In this document: positions 35,168 to 46,176 of the stretch, piece after piece | How the letters are laid out: every line of letters starts with the position of its first letter | Position numbering within the stretch: position 1 is the stretch's first letter | From: Aphrophora alni | Lineage: Eukaryota > Arthropoda > Insecta > Hemiptera > Aphrophoridae | Assembly (NCBI GenBank): GCA_963513935.1 | Contig: OY740769.1 | Location: 34,623,120-34,687,119, forward strand | Direction of reading: 5' to 3' | Length of the DNA stretch: 64,000 nt | Program-made: the position numbers and the translations under genes | The notes under the pieces: model-generated | What the model saw: only the letters and a program-made list of their open reading frames with translations | What the model was told of the DNA's origin: nothing | Databases searched by the model: none

Positions 35168-36643
35168 TTATGTTGATTTAGATTTCTTTATTATCTCTTT
35201 ATTTTTATTATTAATGTCTCCGTTTTGATTTTTAATGAAATCAGAGATAATTTCATCCAGTTTCTTTTTTGATATTACTGATGTTTTTTCCCCTTGTATT
35301 TTAATCCTAAGTTCATTTATTTTTTTATCTACCAACTGTTTTAATTCTTGTTTGTTTATTAATGATGTAGGCCTAGTATCACTAGGTGGTGCCTGAACTG
35401 CCTTTAATTGTTGCCTTGAATTTACTGGTGTAATATCTGTAGGCCTATTAATATTTATTTTGGTATTATAACTACTGTTTGTTTTAAATTTTGATTTATT
35501 GTAGTTTATAACAGGTATGGGTTTAATATTTTGGTGTGTATTGTCCTCATTAGGTTCCCTTTCATCATCAGTTTGTAAAATTGTATATCTATTGGTAACA
35601 TTGTTAGTTCTATTGTAACTGTTTGGTTTAATTAAATGTGGAAATTCCTGTTTGTTTTGAATATTAACTGCTTGGGCATATGCAATGTTCCTATGTTTCT
35701 GGTGGGTTTTACCCTTATACCCTGGGATGGGGTAGAAAGTACTCGCTTCAAAATAATCCTCTCTATAAAGACTCATTCTTTCCATAATATGTTTTTGCCG
35801 TATATATTCTGGACAAGTTTTATTGTTACTACTGTGTGGTCCAAGACAATTTACACATTGTCTTGGCTTTTCACAATGTGTGTCATGAAACGGTTGACCA
35901 CAATCCCTACATAGTTTGTCTTTATTGCAAACTGGTAAAGCCGTGTGGCCATATGCAAAGCATTTGTAACACTGTTTCACTGGAATTATATATGGTTCTA
36001 CAATCATACGCACGTGATTTAATGCTATATTGTGTGGTAATTTGTCTGTATCAAATGTAATTTTAACAAATTTTGTATTTACAAGTTGTTTATTTAGCCT
36101 TTTTTTAATTCTATTTACTTTGATTATTCGTGCTTCACTTAAACTATCCATTAGAATTTCTTCCTCTGAAATATCTTCTTCTACATAAACTACCCCTGTA
36201 CATTCTACTTTATTAGCTGGTATGAAAACTGTATAATTTTTCAATTCTTCCGAATGAATTAGGCTATTTGCCTCTGTAAATGAATTGCAAATAACTTTTA
36301 AATTTTTGCCAGATCTAAGGATCTGTTCTATATCATGATGTTTTATGATTTTGCCTACATGAAATGGATTAATTTTATTTTTGTCATTACTTTTAATGAT
36401 AACTACGAAAGGACCATCATTATGTTTGTTATAGTACCTAACCTTTTGCTGATTTATTTTTTTTAAACTTGGTGACCTGTCAGGGCTTGAGACTATTGGT
36501 GAGGTTTGGTCATGTTTCCTTTTTATAGGAGTTGTAATTGTTTCATTGTCGTGATTATTTTGTGAGAGTACTAAATATTCTATTGCCTGCTGTGTTTCCA
36601 TATCGGATACGCTAGGCATTTGTGAGGCTGGGCTCTCAGCCAT
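35168..36643 (-). CDS. LINE ORF1: Gag-like RNA-binding protein
   Basis: This 491-residue protein would bind the element RNA and form the ribonucleoprotein that carries ORF2 to the nucleus. It begins with MAESPASQMP and a Ser/Thr-rich segment. Next is a region of about residues 75-215 with two RRM-like or gag-like folds (FVVIIKS; TGVVYVEEDISEEEIL, typical of this gag class). Three zinc knuckles follow: CYKCFAYGHTALPVC (225), CRDCGQPFHDTHC (245) and CVNCLGPHSSNNKTC (263). The C-terminal half is Asn- and Lys-rich, with a possible helical end (INELRIKIQGEK). The frame is fully open. Confidence 0.92.
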   Translation of the reverse strand: MAESPASQMPSVSDMETQQAIEYLVLSQNNHDNETITTPIKRKHDQTSPIVSSPDRSPSLKKINQQKVRYYNKHNDGPFVVIIKSNDKNKINPFHVGKIIKHHDIEQILRSGKNLKVICNSFTEANSLIHSEELKNYTVFIPANKVECTGVVYVEEDISEEEILMDSLSEARIIKVNRIKKRLNKQLVNTKFVKITFDTDKLPHNIALNHVRMIVEPYIIPVKQCYKCFAYGHTALPVCNKDKLCRDCGQPFHDTHCEKPRQCVNCLGPHSSNNKTCPEYIRQKHIMERMSLYREDYFEASTFYPIPGYKGKTHQKHRNIAYAQAVNIQNKQEFPHLIKPNSYNRTNNVTNRYTILQTDDEREPNEDNTHQNIKPIPVINYNKSKFKTNSSYNTKININRPTDITPVNSRQQLKAVQAPPSDTRPTSLINKQELKQLVDKKINELRIKIQGEKTSVISKKKLDEIISDFIKNQNGDINNKNKEIIKKSKST

Positions 36644-36901
36644 ATTGGTGGCTGGCCCAGCCGGTTTTTACTTTAAAATATAGCTCCTATTCAAGTTTGG
36701 TTATTTTTAACAACTTAAATTTAATTGCACTAAACAGATTAATGTAATTAATTAACCAGAAAAGAGATAATATATTCCAACTTACGTACAAGACATGGAT
36801 TATGTTTATCTACTACACAAATACTACAATTTACAATGTTAGAACGAGAAATAGATTTAACTATAACTACAGGTAACCACCCGAACGCATCATTCACTGC
36901 G

Positions 36902-36914
36902 CAGATGAGTTGTA
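36902..36914. repeat. Target-site duplication, 5' side of LINE
   Basis: CAGATGAGTTGTA, matching 30777-30789 exactly. It marks the 5' end of the element and shows that the copy is not 5'-truncated. Confidence 0.95.
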
Positions 36915-38205
36915 ATAACAGATACTCAGATAGGAATGTAATAATGTAACCTATCTTCTAATCTCAAATCACCTACGCCTAGAGGGTAACGAAAACTGTA
37001 GATAAATTGTGACATCTTTTTTTTTTTTTTTCTTCTTAAGAATTTCACAGGCTCTAGTTTATTTATATTTATGTTGTATAGCTTTATATATTGAGTATAA
37101 TTCAGCGGTGTAACTTGTCATACATTTATTTAATAAGTACTTGTAGCTAGTATTTTGCTGTGGTAAAGACGTGTGGTATATAAAAGGCAGCGCTTGTCCC
37201 ACTACTATTTCTTGAACCATCTGTGTAAACTGTAAACTGTAAAGTAAAAACTAATATGTACTCCTTAAAGGTTATTTTTATTATTTTTTTATAGTTGTTA
37301 AAATTTTGTTTTAAACTTAGAGTATTCGTGTTTTTTTTATTTCCATTTTCAATGTTTACAATACACGAAGGCTAAACATATTTACCATAGCTAAAGGCTA
37401 AAATCAAATTCTTTCTGACAAGTCAAGTCTGATCTTACATCAATAGTTGTACTTCTAAGGTTAACTTCTTCCACAGATTTAAAAGTATAAAATGAATTTT
37501 TCTTTTTTTCCCCAATAAGGGTGTATTTCTATCCTTAAATTAAGGTACATAAGTTTGTTATATGCTGCATGATTATTTTCCATTGAGATTTTATATATTA
37601 ACCTTTCAGTTAATATGTTATGTCTCATTTCTAGAGACATCATTGAAGTTTCTGTCTGTGAGGTTATAATTGGAGATGTTTTGAAAACACCTACACTTAT
37701 TCTCATAGCTTGATTTTGTATTATATCTAATTTGCTTAAAACACTATTAGCTAAGTGACCAATTAAATAACAAGGATAATCCAATTTAGAACATATTACA
37801 CTTTTATTTAGGACAGAATCTGGTTGTACACCCCTTCTACCACAGGTAATTATTTTCAAAATATTTAGTTCCTTTAAAGACTGCATTATGTAAATTCCTA
37901 ACATGATGCGTAAATGTACGATTTCTATCAACTAAATTCCTAATAGTCTAAGATTATTCACTATTGGTATTTTTTGTCTTCCCAGAAAGTAATTACTATT
38001 GTTTGGATTTAGTGTTTTCTTTCTTGAGAACATTTTATTTTACTTTTGCTAGCAGTAATATCTAAATATAATGTATACACAAGCTCCTCAATACTCTCAA
38101 GAATGTTTTGCATCCTTGAATGGAGTAACTTTTGAGTGGAATAAATTAACACACCATCAGCATATTTTAATGAAAAAACCTGATATGGTTAAAGTTATTA
38201 ATTTC

Positions 38206-38216
<11 letters not shown>

Positions 38217-38238
<22 letters not shown>
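38217..38238. repeat. (TA)n microsatellite inside LINE remnant
   Basis: Eleven TA units replace the codons that read ATGTATATGG (plus-strand view) in the intact LINE at about 33140-33150. It marks expansion within former coding sequence. Confidence 0.85.
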
Positions 38239-38241
<3 letters not shown>

Positions 38242-39968
38242 AAGAAGAAGACTGAGTACATGTCCTTGTGGTAAACCTCTGCTTGTAAAATGTGTACATG
38301 AGTAGTTTAGGTATATTATAGTTAATTGCCTATCCAATAACTAAAGACTACAATACATAATAAATTTGGCTGGATTGCTGTATTTGTACATTTTCTTGAA
38401 TAAGGTTGGTAAGTGAACTTTATCATATGCACTAGATATATCTAGTGAGGGGGCTACCATAGTTTCAATGTGTGTTAGGGCATTATACCCATCTGACACT
38501 AAAGTTATCATGTAGTCAGAACGGCATCTCTTTCTTCTGAAACCAAATTGTGATTCTGGTATAATATCTAGTTTATCTACTATCCATACTTAATCATAGT
38601 GTTCATTATTTTTATAAAGCATGGAATTAATGAAATTAGTCTATATGAAGATTCTTCTTTTTTTATTTTTCCTTTTTTTTGAATAAAAATAACTTTTATT
38701 TTACCATTTCATATGTCATTATATATCTTTAGAAGAATTTCAAGAGCCCTATCCAGGAGTTTCTTAATCATAGTGTAATTTATTCCAGGTATACCAGTAT
38801 CCTTTTTCTTAGATAAAATAGCTAATTAAGACCTTTCATTGAAAAATCTACTTCAAGAAAATGGTTTGTCTCTGTTGTTATGGGTGAACATATTTCAGAA
38901 TTCTATAGAACTTAGTCTGGAATTATATGTTTTTAAAAACCTTTCACCTAATTCTTTATTATTTTCAATGTCTAAAATAATTGGAATTGGCTTATCTTCC
39001 CTGTGCAAGGGAACACTTCTCTGTCTACCAATGTTTCGGTATGAACCCTAATTTATTTTTACAATTCGAATTTTTTAAGTTTGAAATTGTTTCCATTATA
39101 GTTTCCAATATGATATAATTGCATATGTGTTGATAAGTTTGATATAATATATATACTTGAATATTGAGACCAGTTGGCCTTTAATTTTATTTTCATTATT
39201 TAAAATTTCTATTTTAATTATGATCTAAATTATTTGCTCCATATAATCTATATTTTGTTCTTTAATTGAATGTAAATTGGGTAGTGATTACTTCCCATGG
39301 CGTCATTATTATTAACTTCTTATTTTATTAAAGATGGGTATAGCCTAAGTTAGGAGTTATAAATGTAAGGCCAATTGTTAATTTTTATGATATAAACTTG
39401 GTATGGTAGTGTAATTATTGTCATTAACTAATATAAGGTCTGAATTACTATATTCTTTAAATATTATATTAGGTCTACCCTTACTATCTGCTTTATTGGG
39501 TATCCAAAATGGATGATGTGTGTTCATATCTCCACTGATAATTGTATAACCATCATCTTCGAAGAAAGGTTATGCCAGAACTTAATATATTTTTTAAAAT
39601 TATTTAAACAGTAAATATTGTATAGTTTTAATAGTTTATTAAGATTTTTAATTTGGATGGCTATCCTTTGTACAGAATTTGTATTATATTCATTTATGAT
39701 TTCAAAATTTATTGACTTATGTAATATGAAGGCATCACCTCCATATTCATCTAGTGTATCTAACCTAACCAAATGATAATTGGTATTAGACAATTTATCC
39801 TCACAGGTCAACCAAGTTTCTTGTACAATTCCTATGTGAATTTTATTGTGAATAAATGTATTGATTAATTCAGGCCATTTGGGATTTAATGACTTTGCAT
39901 TCCACTAAAAAATATAAAAATTACCAAATGTCTTTACTATTACTAATATATGAGGACCTGTACAATTA

Positions 39969-39978
39969 TTGCATTGGG
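39969..39978. repeat. G run in LINE remnant
   Basis: A run of about ten G directly follows the zinc-knuckle remnant of the decayed LINE. Comparable G/C runs occur at 27569 and 53330; all lie in decayed repeats. Confidence 0.6.
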
Positions 39979-40269
39979 GGGGGGGGTTAGTACATTTATC
40001 TGTATGATATATATCCCCACAAACTCTACAAATCCTTTCGTTCTTACAAGGCGAGTTTGCAACATGACCAAAAGTGAAACAATGCTACAATTTGTAAATA
40101 CAAATATTTAAGTAAATATTTGTACTTAGAACAATCAACTGGTTTTCCCAATATGTATTGTTCCGATGGTCATTGCCCAGGTTGGGTATTTCCCCAACCT
40201 TCCATTCTTTGTATCCTAACTCCCACCCTCTAGTTTTAAGGTTTTCTGTTTTTTGTCTTTTTTCTTCAG

Positions 40270-40345
40270 TCTGTAATACAGCCTCGTCAATGCCTTAGCA
40301 GGCGAAACCATTGGTCGGCTAGACTAATAAAAAGTGGATAGTACA
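40270..40345 (+). mobile_element. PLE 3' end fragment
   Basis: CCTCGTCAATGCC, then TTAGCAGGCGAAACCATTGG, then TCGGCTAGACTAATAA matches the tail of the PLE at 15119-15165 but keeps the GGCGAAAC segment. It is only a terminus, without coding sequence. Confidence 0.65.
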
Positions 40346-40349
40346 AAAT

Positions 40350-42180
40350 AAAAAAATATATATATTTCAGTAAAAATGTATTAATTACTTGAAATTACTT
40401 ATATATACTCAAAATTTTCATTTAACTAAGCGATATATTTGCCAATCGAGAGGTTTTTACCATTAAACAGACAAAAAATCAAATTTAAATTTTATATTTG
40501 CGTTTCACAATTCATGAACTCGTGATTTAAAATAAGTCTTCTGTTCTTTAACAAAGATGTAGCTCTTAAAAATTTGAGGGGACTTGTGGGTTATGGAATT
40601 TAGTTATATTTTTTATCATTATAAATAGCTGTCGTTCATAACAATGAAAGTATTAATCACTAGGTTTTGTTTGACTATGTTATGTTGGACCTAACTATCT
40701 ACTGCAGCTGGTACTGCATCAATGCCCTCTTTAGATAATAATAAACGGGTATTTCCATTTTCTCAGACCAGATTGTACATTGATTCCCCTAGAGAAGACT
40801 AACAGCCACTCTTATTCATTGCTTCTCCTGAACACCATGGTTTACTATGATTATTATGATTTGCTAAATATAATATCTGTACTGTATATCAATATCCACA
40901 TTAATTAACTACATCAGTATTTATTAGATAATAAATGAGTTCTCTAGTTTTTCTCAGACTAAGATGTATATTCATTGCTTTAGAGAAAACTAACAGCCAC
41001 TTTTCTTAATTCCTTCTGAACACCATGGGCTACTATGATTTATTACAACCCTCAGAGGTTTAATATAATAATTACGGGTTTGAAAACCCAAAGGGACCTA
41101 TGTGGATCTACACCCTCTTTCATGTAGTCTTATGTTAGATGCCTCTGTTTAATTTATCAATGGGATCTCTCTTGACCAACTTTTGTTCTATTCTAACCAT
41201 TCACTATTAGAGTATTCAAATGCTAGGAGTCTTTATTTTATACTCTTTTCTCCTTTGTTTTACCAAAATTAAATCAATGGTAACTGATCTCGAAATTTAT
41301 AATGGAGAAGGTGGGCAGTTATTAAAACTGTACCGGTACTTATCTTTTCAATTTTTCACTTGACCCTGAAGGTCAAGTCTCAGTTGCATGGTAAGCTAAT
41401 GATTAAAATCTAATATGTACAAAGAATTAAACACAAAAAGAAGGGGGAAAATAAATATCCTCATTAAGAAAAATAATTTAAATCAAAATTATGTCTTTAG
41501 TTTCAATTTTTATAATTAAGGATTTTTTAAAGTTTGGTTGAAAAAACAACCAAATAAGGGGAATACTTGACTCTTCAAACATTTGTATTTTTAACTTGTT
41601 AAGTATTTGGAGTAACTGAGTTTTTAAAAACCCAGGTATGAAACAGTTTTCACAATACTTTAATTTTGAGATGAAACTAACATTATTGGCAAAGCTATTT
41701 CAGGGTGTTTATTGTCATGAATACACTGCTTGGCATGCTCTTCACAAAAGTATGGCTACTTGGGCTACACTCTACTCCAAGATGCTCTAGAATAGAAAGC
41801 TACAGAGAGATTTTATTTTGTTAGTCAAGATCTAGACAAGATGTTACACATTATATGAAAGGACAGGCCTATTGTTGTAGGGTGTAATAACTGCTTACTT
41901 TCTCCCAACTTTCAAAATAATTATAAAAGTTATAAATGATTTATTATAATCATATTATAAACCAGCATAAAATTATTGTTGGAGATTAATATTGAAGTTT
42001 CTGTCATTTTTTTAACGTTCTCAACTACTAATTCTTTTCCACTGTACTACCATTGCACATTGTGCCAAATTTATTCAAAACATAAAATATTAATTATACT
42101 AATTATAATTGTTACAAAAACTTTTTTAACAAAGTTACTTTTAAAAAGTAGCTGTATTGAGCTTTAACTACTATTAGTCG
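40350..42180. repeat. Diverged copies of the 41-48 kb repeat family
   Basis: 40830-40860 and 41005-41035 share AACACCATGG(G/T)NTACTATGATT with 46725-46745. 41870-42060 matches 47680-47830 and 48840-48900 (TAACNNCTTACTTTNTCCCAA; TATAAACCAGCAT; CTACNAATTCTTNTCCACTG). 41740-41770 resembles the 140-bp tandem unit (ACTGCTTGGCATGC). No coding frame is present. Confidence 0.55.
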
Positions 42181-42590
42181 GGTATAAAATTGTCATGCCA
42201 TTAGTCGGGTGTAAAATATGTTTCCCCCCATGACTTAAAAATAATAGTATTTATTTATTTTAGTTCTAATATTTTTTTTTTTTTTTTCATTGCTGTAAAC
42301 GAAAAAAATTATATAGCTATAGTCAATTTAAAATACACAAACAATACAACAAATAAATCAACAAAAACTATTCAATAGTTGGTCAGTACACACTAGACAA
42401 AATACAAAACAACATTTCTCAAAATAATTCCAATAAACAATAAAATTAGCAACAACAAAATAGTTATTGACAAAAGTAAATTATTATCAACATACATAAT
42501 ACAAGCACATTTAAATATAATTACAACAGTATAATCAGTCCTATATATAAATTTAGATACAAAGGAGAGAAAGAGACCACATCCATCAAC

Positions 42591-42946
42591 TCAAGGGTCA
42601 TCATAGAATACACAAATACTTCTTTTAGCTTTTTGTTCATCCCCAGAATAAGATTGTCGAAGTCCTGAAGGTCCAGGACGTGGAGAGCTTCCTAAACAAT
42701 TGAATATATATTATTTGAAAATGTTTGAAAACAAAATTGTACTGCATATTGTAAAAGTAATATACTTACTAAATTCGGAGTCAGCTTTCCTTTTCCTCCC
42801 ATGGCGAACACTTTTACTTGTTCCAGGTTGTGATTCAGAGGTTTCTGAAGAAAAATAGATCATTTTTGTTAAAACATTGTTTGAAAAATTGAAAATAATA
42901 AACAGTTATATTTATAAAACAAATACATACCAGGATTAGAGCTCAT
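42591..42946 (-). CDS. Candidate three-exon gene, 63 aa, function unknown
   Basis: ATG at 42946. Exons 42946-42931, 42844-42770 and 42691-42591 join in phase through two GT-AG introns of 86 and 78 bp, with donors GTATGT and GTAAGT and acceptors CTTCAG and TTGTTTAG. The product begins MSSNPETSESQPGTSKS, continues with a basic stretch (RHGRKRKADSEF) and RPGPSGLRQSYSGDEQ, and ends CVFYDDP with a TGA. The basic cluster could be a nuclear-localisation signal. I recognise no family. The splice signals and intron spacing argue for a real spliced transcript, but it may be the N-terminal part of a transposon gene, an isoform fragment or a pseudogene. It is flanked by mobile-element debris. Confidence 0.45.
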
Positions 42947-43177
42947 GTTCAATTTAAAACAAATTGTTTTAAATTTATTTTTTATGATCGATCAATAAAA
43001 AGAAAAATATAAATTAAATAAACTTTTAATTTAATTTTTTAATTTTAGTATTTAAAATATATGAACAATCATTCAATTTTCATTTGTTTTCAAGAAAACA
43101 TTAGGAATTAACAACAAAAAATGAGTTATTTTTCACCTACCTTTAAAATAAAATATTTCTTCAATAGAGAGAGCAAA

Positions 43178-43548
43178 TTAAAATCGGTCTTCACGGTAAA
43201 ATATACAAGACTGAAGTGATGGTCGGTTCAAATTTTCTACCTGTTCCGGCCAACGATTCCCCCTCCAGCTCTTATTCAATTTACCTACGACGACATAAAC
43301 ATTCAGGAATGATATCCGACTGCGAGTGAATTCAACCGGACATTCCAGAATATCATCCGCGTTGAACGTGTTAATACTCTGTGGGAGCTTATTTATCAGT
43401 CTAGCACCAGCCTGGGAAGGATGTTTGCTATATGAATTCGGTCTGTGCTGCCCAGCATGATAATTACTAACTTGACTAGTGCTATAATTATGTACATGTT
43501 TATTTTCGATATGCTCACATTTGAACCTGTAGTAGAGTATCACCTCAA

Positions 43549-43628
<80 letters not shown>

Positions 43629-43741
43629 TTGGGAGTATTAGAACTCCAAAATTCTTTAAACACAATCCTACATGACTCAGCTTTTTTAGACCTGCTATAA
43701 GCCTTATAGCTTTTTTTTTTTTCAAGACAAAAACTCTGCAT
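43178..43741 (-). pseudogene. LINE reverse-transcriptase C-terminal fragment split by (TA)n
   Basis: Upstream of the TA run (minus strand, 43725-43628) the frame reads KKAIRLIAGLKKLSHVGLCL, then KNFGVLILPS. Downstream (43550-43178) it reads LEVILYYRFKCEH, HNYSTS, then KHPSQAGARLINKLPQSI. These two pieces are contiguous in many non-LTR reverse transcriptases (QKRAIR.I.GL ... LTLPSLYI.E ... NLP..I). The (TA)n run therefore lies at the Leu-Tyr-Ile position between them. Frames differ by one on the two sides, and an A tract at 43711-43722 may add another slip. No other part of the element is clear. Confidence 0.65.
43551..43627. repeat. (TA)n microsatellite, about 38 units
   Basis: An uninterrupted TA run that codes for alternating Ile-Tyr in the frame of the surrounding LINE fragment. 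Confidence 0.9.
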
Positions 43742-44359
43742 ATTTTTCAGATACGGATATACGATGATAGTAAGTTGTTAGTAGAACATATGTTATCATG
43801 GAGAGTTGAAAGCATCAGAACAACTTTTTTCTGTTCCTTATCTGGAATGTAAGAAACTATAAAAGAATAATTTCGGGGTTTTAAAAAAGCAAACAATGAT
43901 GAACACTTGGGTCTTTGAGTGGCTTTTCTGGAATTTCCCTTTTGTCTTTACGAAGTGTTCTGACTTCCTGGTACTTTATTTTTAGTGTAGAGGCCATTTG
44001 CTAGAAGTAGAGGTGAAAAAATTGACCATAGTCACGTTTTGTCCTGTACCATTAATCAAGTTAACACAGCATTTAACAAGATTCGATGCATCATTTGACA
44101 CAAAAAAAGGACTATCCTAAGCTGTTGACCTGCATATATCTCCTTGTAAGATGTGTAGAATGTTCTTGTATCCTTGATATCATAGATTGTTATTATGTAC
44201 CTATCAACAAAGTTTACTCTTCATATACACTCTGAATTTACAATGCCCCCTAAAGGATTCCATTATCTCATCTACTGTGACGGTTTCTCCTACTCTGTAA
44301 CTTTCATCACATGTTTTTACAAATGCATCAAGGGAGAGGTAGGGTGTGATGTGTCTCTG

Positions 44360-45228
44360 TCATCTGATGAGTCATGTAGGAGAGGGCAGTATTGCCAACT
44401 TTTTACATTCCAATTTGCAAGATGCAGACTAAATTTTACATTGCTTTACCATAAATTACAATGTATTTTCTTTTATATATAAACTCTTCACTCATATAAT
44501 AATTATTGTTTTGTTATACTGTTTTAAGAACATTTGTAAGTTACATTTTTCATAATTGGTTCTGTTTCTTGATCTAAATATTATCACCTTTGTTTCAATG
44601 TTTACATCACAAAATTTGGTGCCCCTAAAGTCTGCCGCCCTAGGATTGGCAACAGTCACCCTTCTTGGAGCCACCTATGTATATACTTATTTTATTTTCC
44701 AATTAAGCTACATATTAGGGAGAAATACAAATATATTTTCAAAGTGCACACAAACTATAAAATTCCTAATACTGTATTTACATATAAAAATGTGGGCCAG
44801 AAATAAAATTCCACAAATTATAAAAAAAAGAAGAAAAAAAAAAAAGTAATGATCATTACAAGTTTACCTCCATGTGTTTATTTATTTTTATGAGCTTAAG
44901 ATCCAGGTGAAAAACATTGTTCAGTGTCCATGCACTTATTATTTGAATTGTTTATAAATACTGACTGTATGATTAGCCTTCTTTTACAATTTGGTTTTGT
45001 AAATCTATATGTCATGAAGTCTGAATTTAAAACAGTTGTTTTGACATGTGAATCAATATAATACATATGTAAAGGGCAAATCTGAATCCAATGCTTGATA
45101 CATATTTAAATTATTTTGGGTTGAATTACATTCTTTGGAAACTCTACCACACAGTTGTCAATTATTCCCTGTGATTGAAGAGTTTGTTTATGATGTGTGT
45201 CTAGTTTAATATCAAAACAAAATATAAT
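44360..45228. repeat. Dispersed repeat family, copy at 44.4-45.2 kb
   Basis: Shares long blocks with 50460-51260: CTACATATT(A/G)(G)GGAGAAATACAA, ATAATTGGTTCTGTTTCTT, ACATCACAAAATTTGGTGCC, AGTCTGCC(G/A)CCCTAGGA, GGCAACAGTCACCCTTCTTG, and TTGTCAAT(T/C)ATTC followed by GATTGAAGAGTTTG. No coding capacity was recognised. It is interrupted or followed by a PLE insertion at 45230. Confidence 0.7.
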
Positions 45229-45408
45229 TAAGGATAAAATAAAGCAAAAGCTTAAAGTTTCAAATATTTATTAGTATAAATGAGCTACAATTGTTTCGCC
45301 TTGCGGCATCGACGGGCTACTGATAATTTACAGGTATAGACAACTATTGAAAACATAAGTACAGGAAACTGAAATACAATAGAGAAATCGGGAAAGGTAG
45401 GGGGTGAC

Positions 45409-45754
45409 CTAGCAGGTAGATAAAGGTTGATGAACTATGGTACCGATGGGTTTTAGAAGAGGTGACGAATTTAATACAATTTGGTCATTTAAGTTGAGAA
45501 TAGGCCTAAGTGAAATAGATCTATTTATTTCTAAACATTCTAAATTATTTAATCTATTGCTTTTATTTTCTATATGTAAGAGTTTAACATTCAATTTCGG
45601 ATCAAAACTATGACCCGAGTCCAAAAGGTGGTTAGCAAAGTTAGAGTTTCTATAGCCATGTTTCCAGCTATTTACATGTTCTTTAATTCTAACTTTTATA
45701 GATCTACCTGTTTGACCTATGTACTCAGAGTCACAATCTTGACAAGATATTTTA
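45409..45754 (-). pseudogene. PLE GIY-YIG endonuclease domain, left arm
   Basis: Mirror copy of the right arm on the minus strand, with the same nuclease motifs and the same stop near 45409. It contains the NHLLDSGHSFDPKLNVKLLH stretch, identical to the other arm. It is likewise truncated at the TA-rich centre and lacks reverse transcriptase. Confidence 0.8.
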
Positions 45755-45830
45755 TATCTAATATATATATTCTAATATATATAATAATATATATAATAAT
45801 ATATATATATATATCTAAATATATATTTAA

Positions 45831-46176
45831 TAAAATATCTTGTCAATATTGTGACTCTGAGTACATAGGTCAAACAGGTAGATCTATAAAAGTTAGAATT
45901 AAAGAACATGTAAATAGCTGGAAACATGGCTATAGAAACTCTAACTTTGCTAACCACCTTTTGGACTCGGGTCATAGTTTTGATCCGAAATTGAATGTTA
46001 AACTCTTACATATAGAAAATAAAAGCAATAGATTAAATAATTTAGAATGTTTAGAAATAAATAGATCTATTTCACTTAGGCCTATTCTCAACTTAAATGA
46101 CCAAATTGTATTAAATTCGTCACCTCTTCTAAAACCCATCGGTACCATAGTTCATCAACCTTTATCTACCTGCTAG
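45831..46176 (+). pseudogene. PLE GIY-YIG endonuclease domain, right arm
   Basis: The frame encodes CQYCDSEYIGQTGRSIKVRI, KEHVNSWKHGYRNSNFANHL and so on to LSTC and a stop. The features are those of a GIY-YIG nuclease of Penelope type: the Cys-X2-Cys pair, YIGQTGRS with the catalytic Arg region, KEH, and the NHLLDSGH motif. In these elements the nuclease cuts the target for insertion. The reverse transcriptase that should precede it is missing; the arm begins inside the domain boundary at the TA-rich spacer. The preserved nuclease reading frame suggests a recent origin. Confidence 0.8.

Larger units (their letters stand above)
30790..36901 (-). mobile_element. Full-length I/Jockey-like non-LTR retrotransposon
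   Basis: The 6.1-kb element is on the minus strand. The order is: a 5' UTR of about 260 bp starting CGCAGTGAATGATGCG, ORF1 (36643-35168), a 39-nt A tract, ORF2 (35103-31309), a 3' UTR of about 500 bp, and a poly(A) tail (30790-30811 on the plus strand as T). Another A run lies 80 bp before the end (30891-30914). Perfect 13-bp target duplications flank it. Both ORFs are open and all catalytic motifs are present, so it looks recently inserted and possibly active. The RNase H domain and CCHC gag place it in the I/Jockey superfamily; the precise clade needs a phylogeny. Confidence 0.93.
37018..40100 (-). pseudogene. Decayed relative of the full-length LINE
   Basis: Read on the minus strand, parts appear in LINE order: a zinc knuckle (about 40095-39990: CFTFGHVANSPC, CRVCGDIYHTDKC), an endonuclease piece (39905-39290; NYHLVRLDTLDEYGGDAFIL), reverse transcriptase pieces (39060-38040), the thumb region (37931-37479; LNILKIITCGRRGVQPDS, QNQAMRISVGVFKTSP) and an RNase H start (37250-37030; YTDGS). 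Each aligns by eye with the intact LINE ORFs but with many stops, frameshifts and deletions. The copy ends in a T run at 37018-37032, suggesting a truncated 3' end with its own poly(A). A (TA)n run interrupts the polymerase region at 38217. Confidence 0.85.

Noticed and set aside
31649..36060. Several open frames on the plus strand opposite the LINE ORFs
   Set aside because: They are antisense shadows of the LINE coding sequence and show no motifs of their own.
43445..43675. Plus-strand frame through the (TA)n run
   Set aside because: It is the opposite strand of the LINE fragment and microsatellite, without protein-like sequence outside the repeat.
44492..44674. Minus-strand 60-codon frame as a gene
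   Set aside because: It lies in a dispersed repeat that recurs near 50.8 kb with a broken frame, and has no domain.
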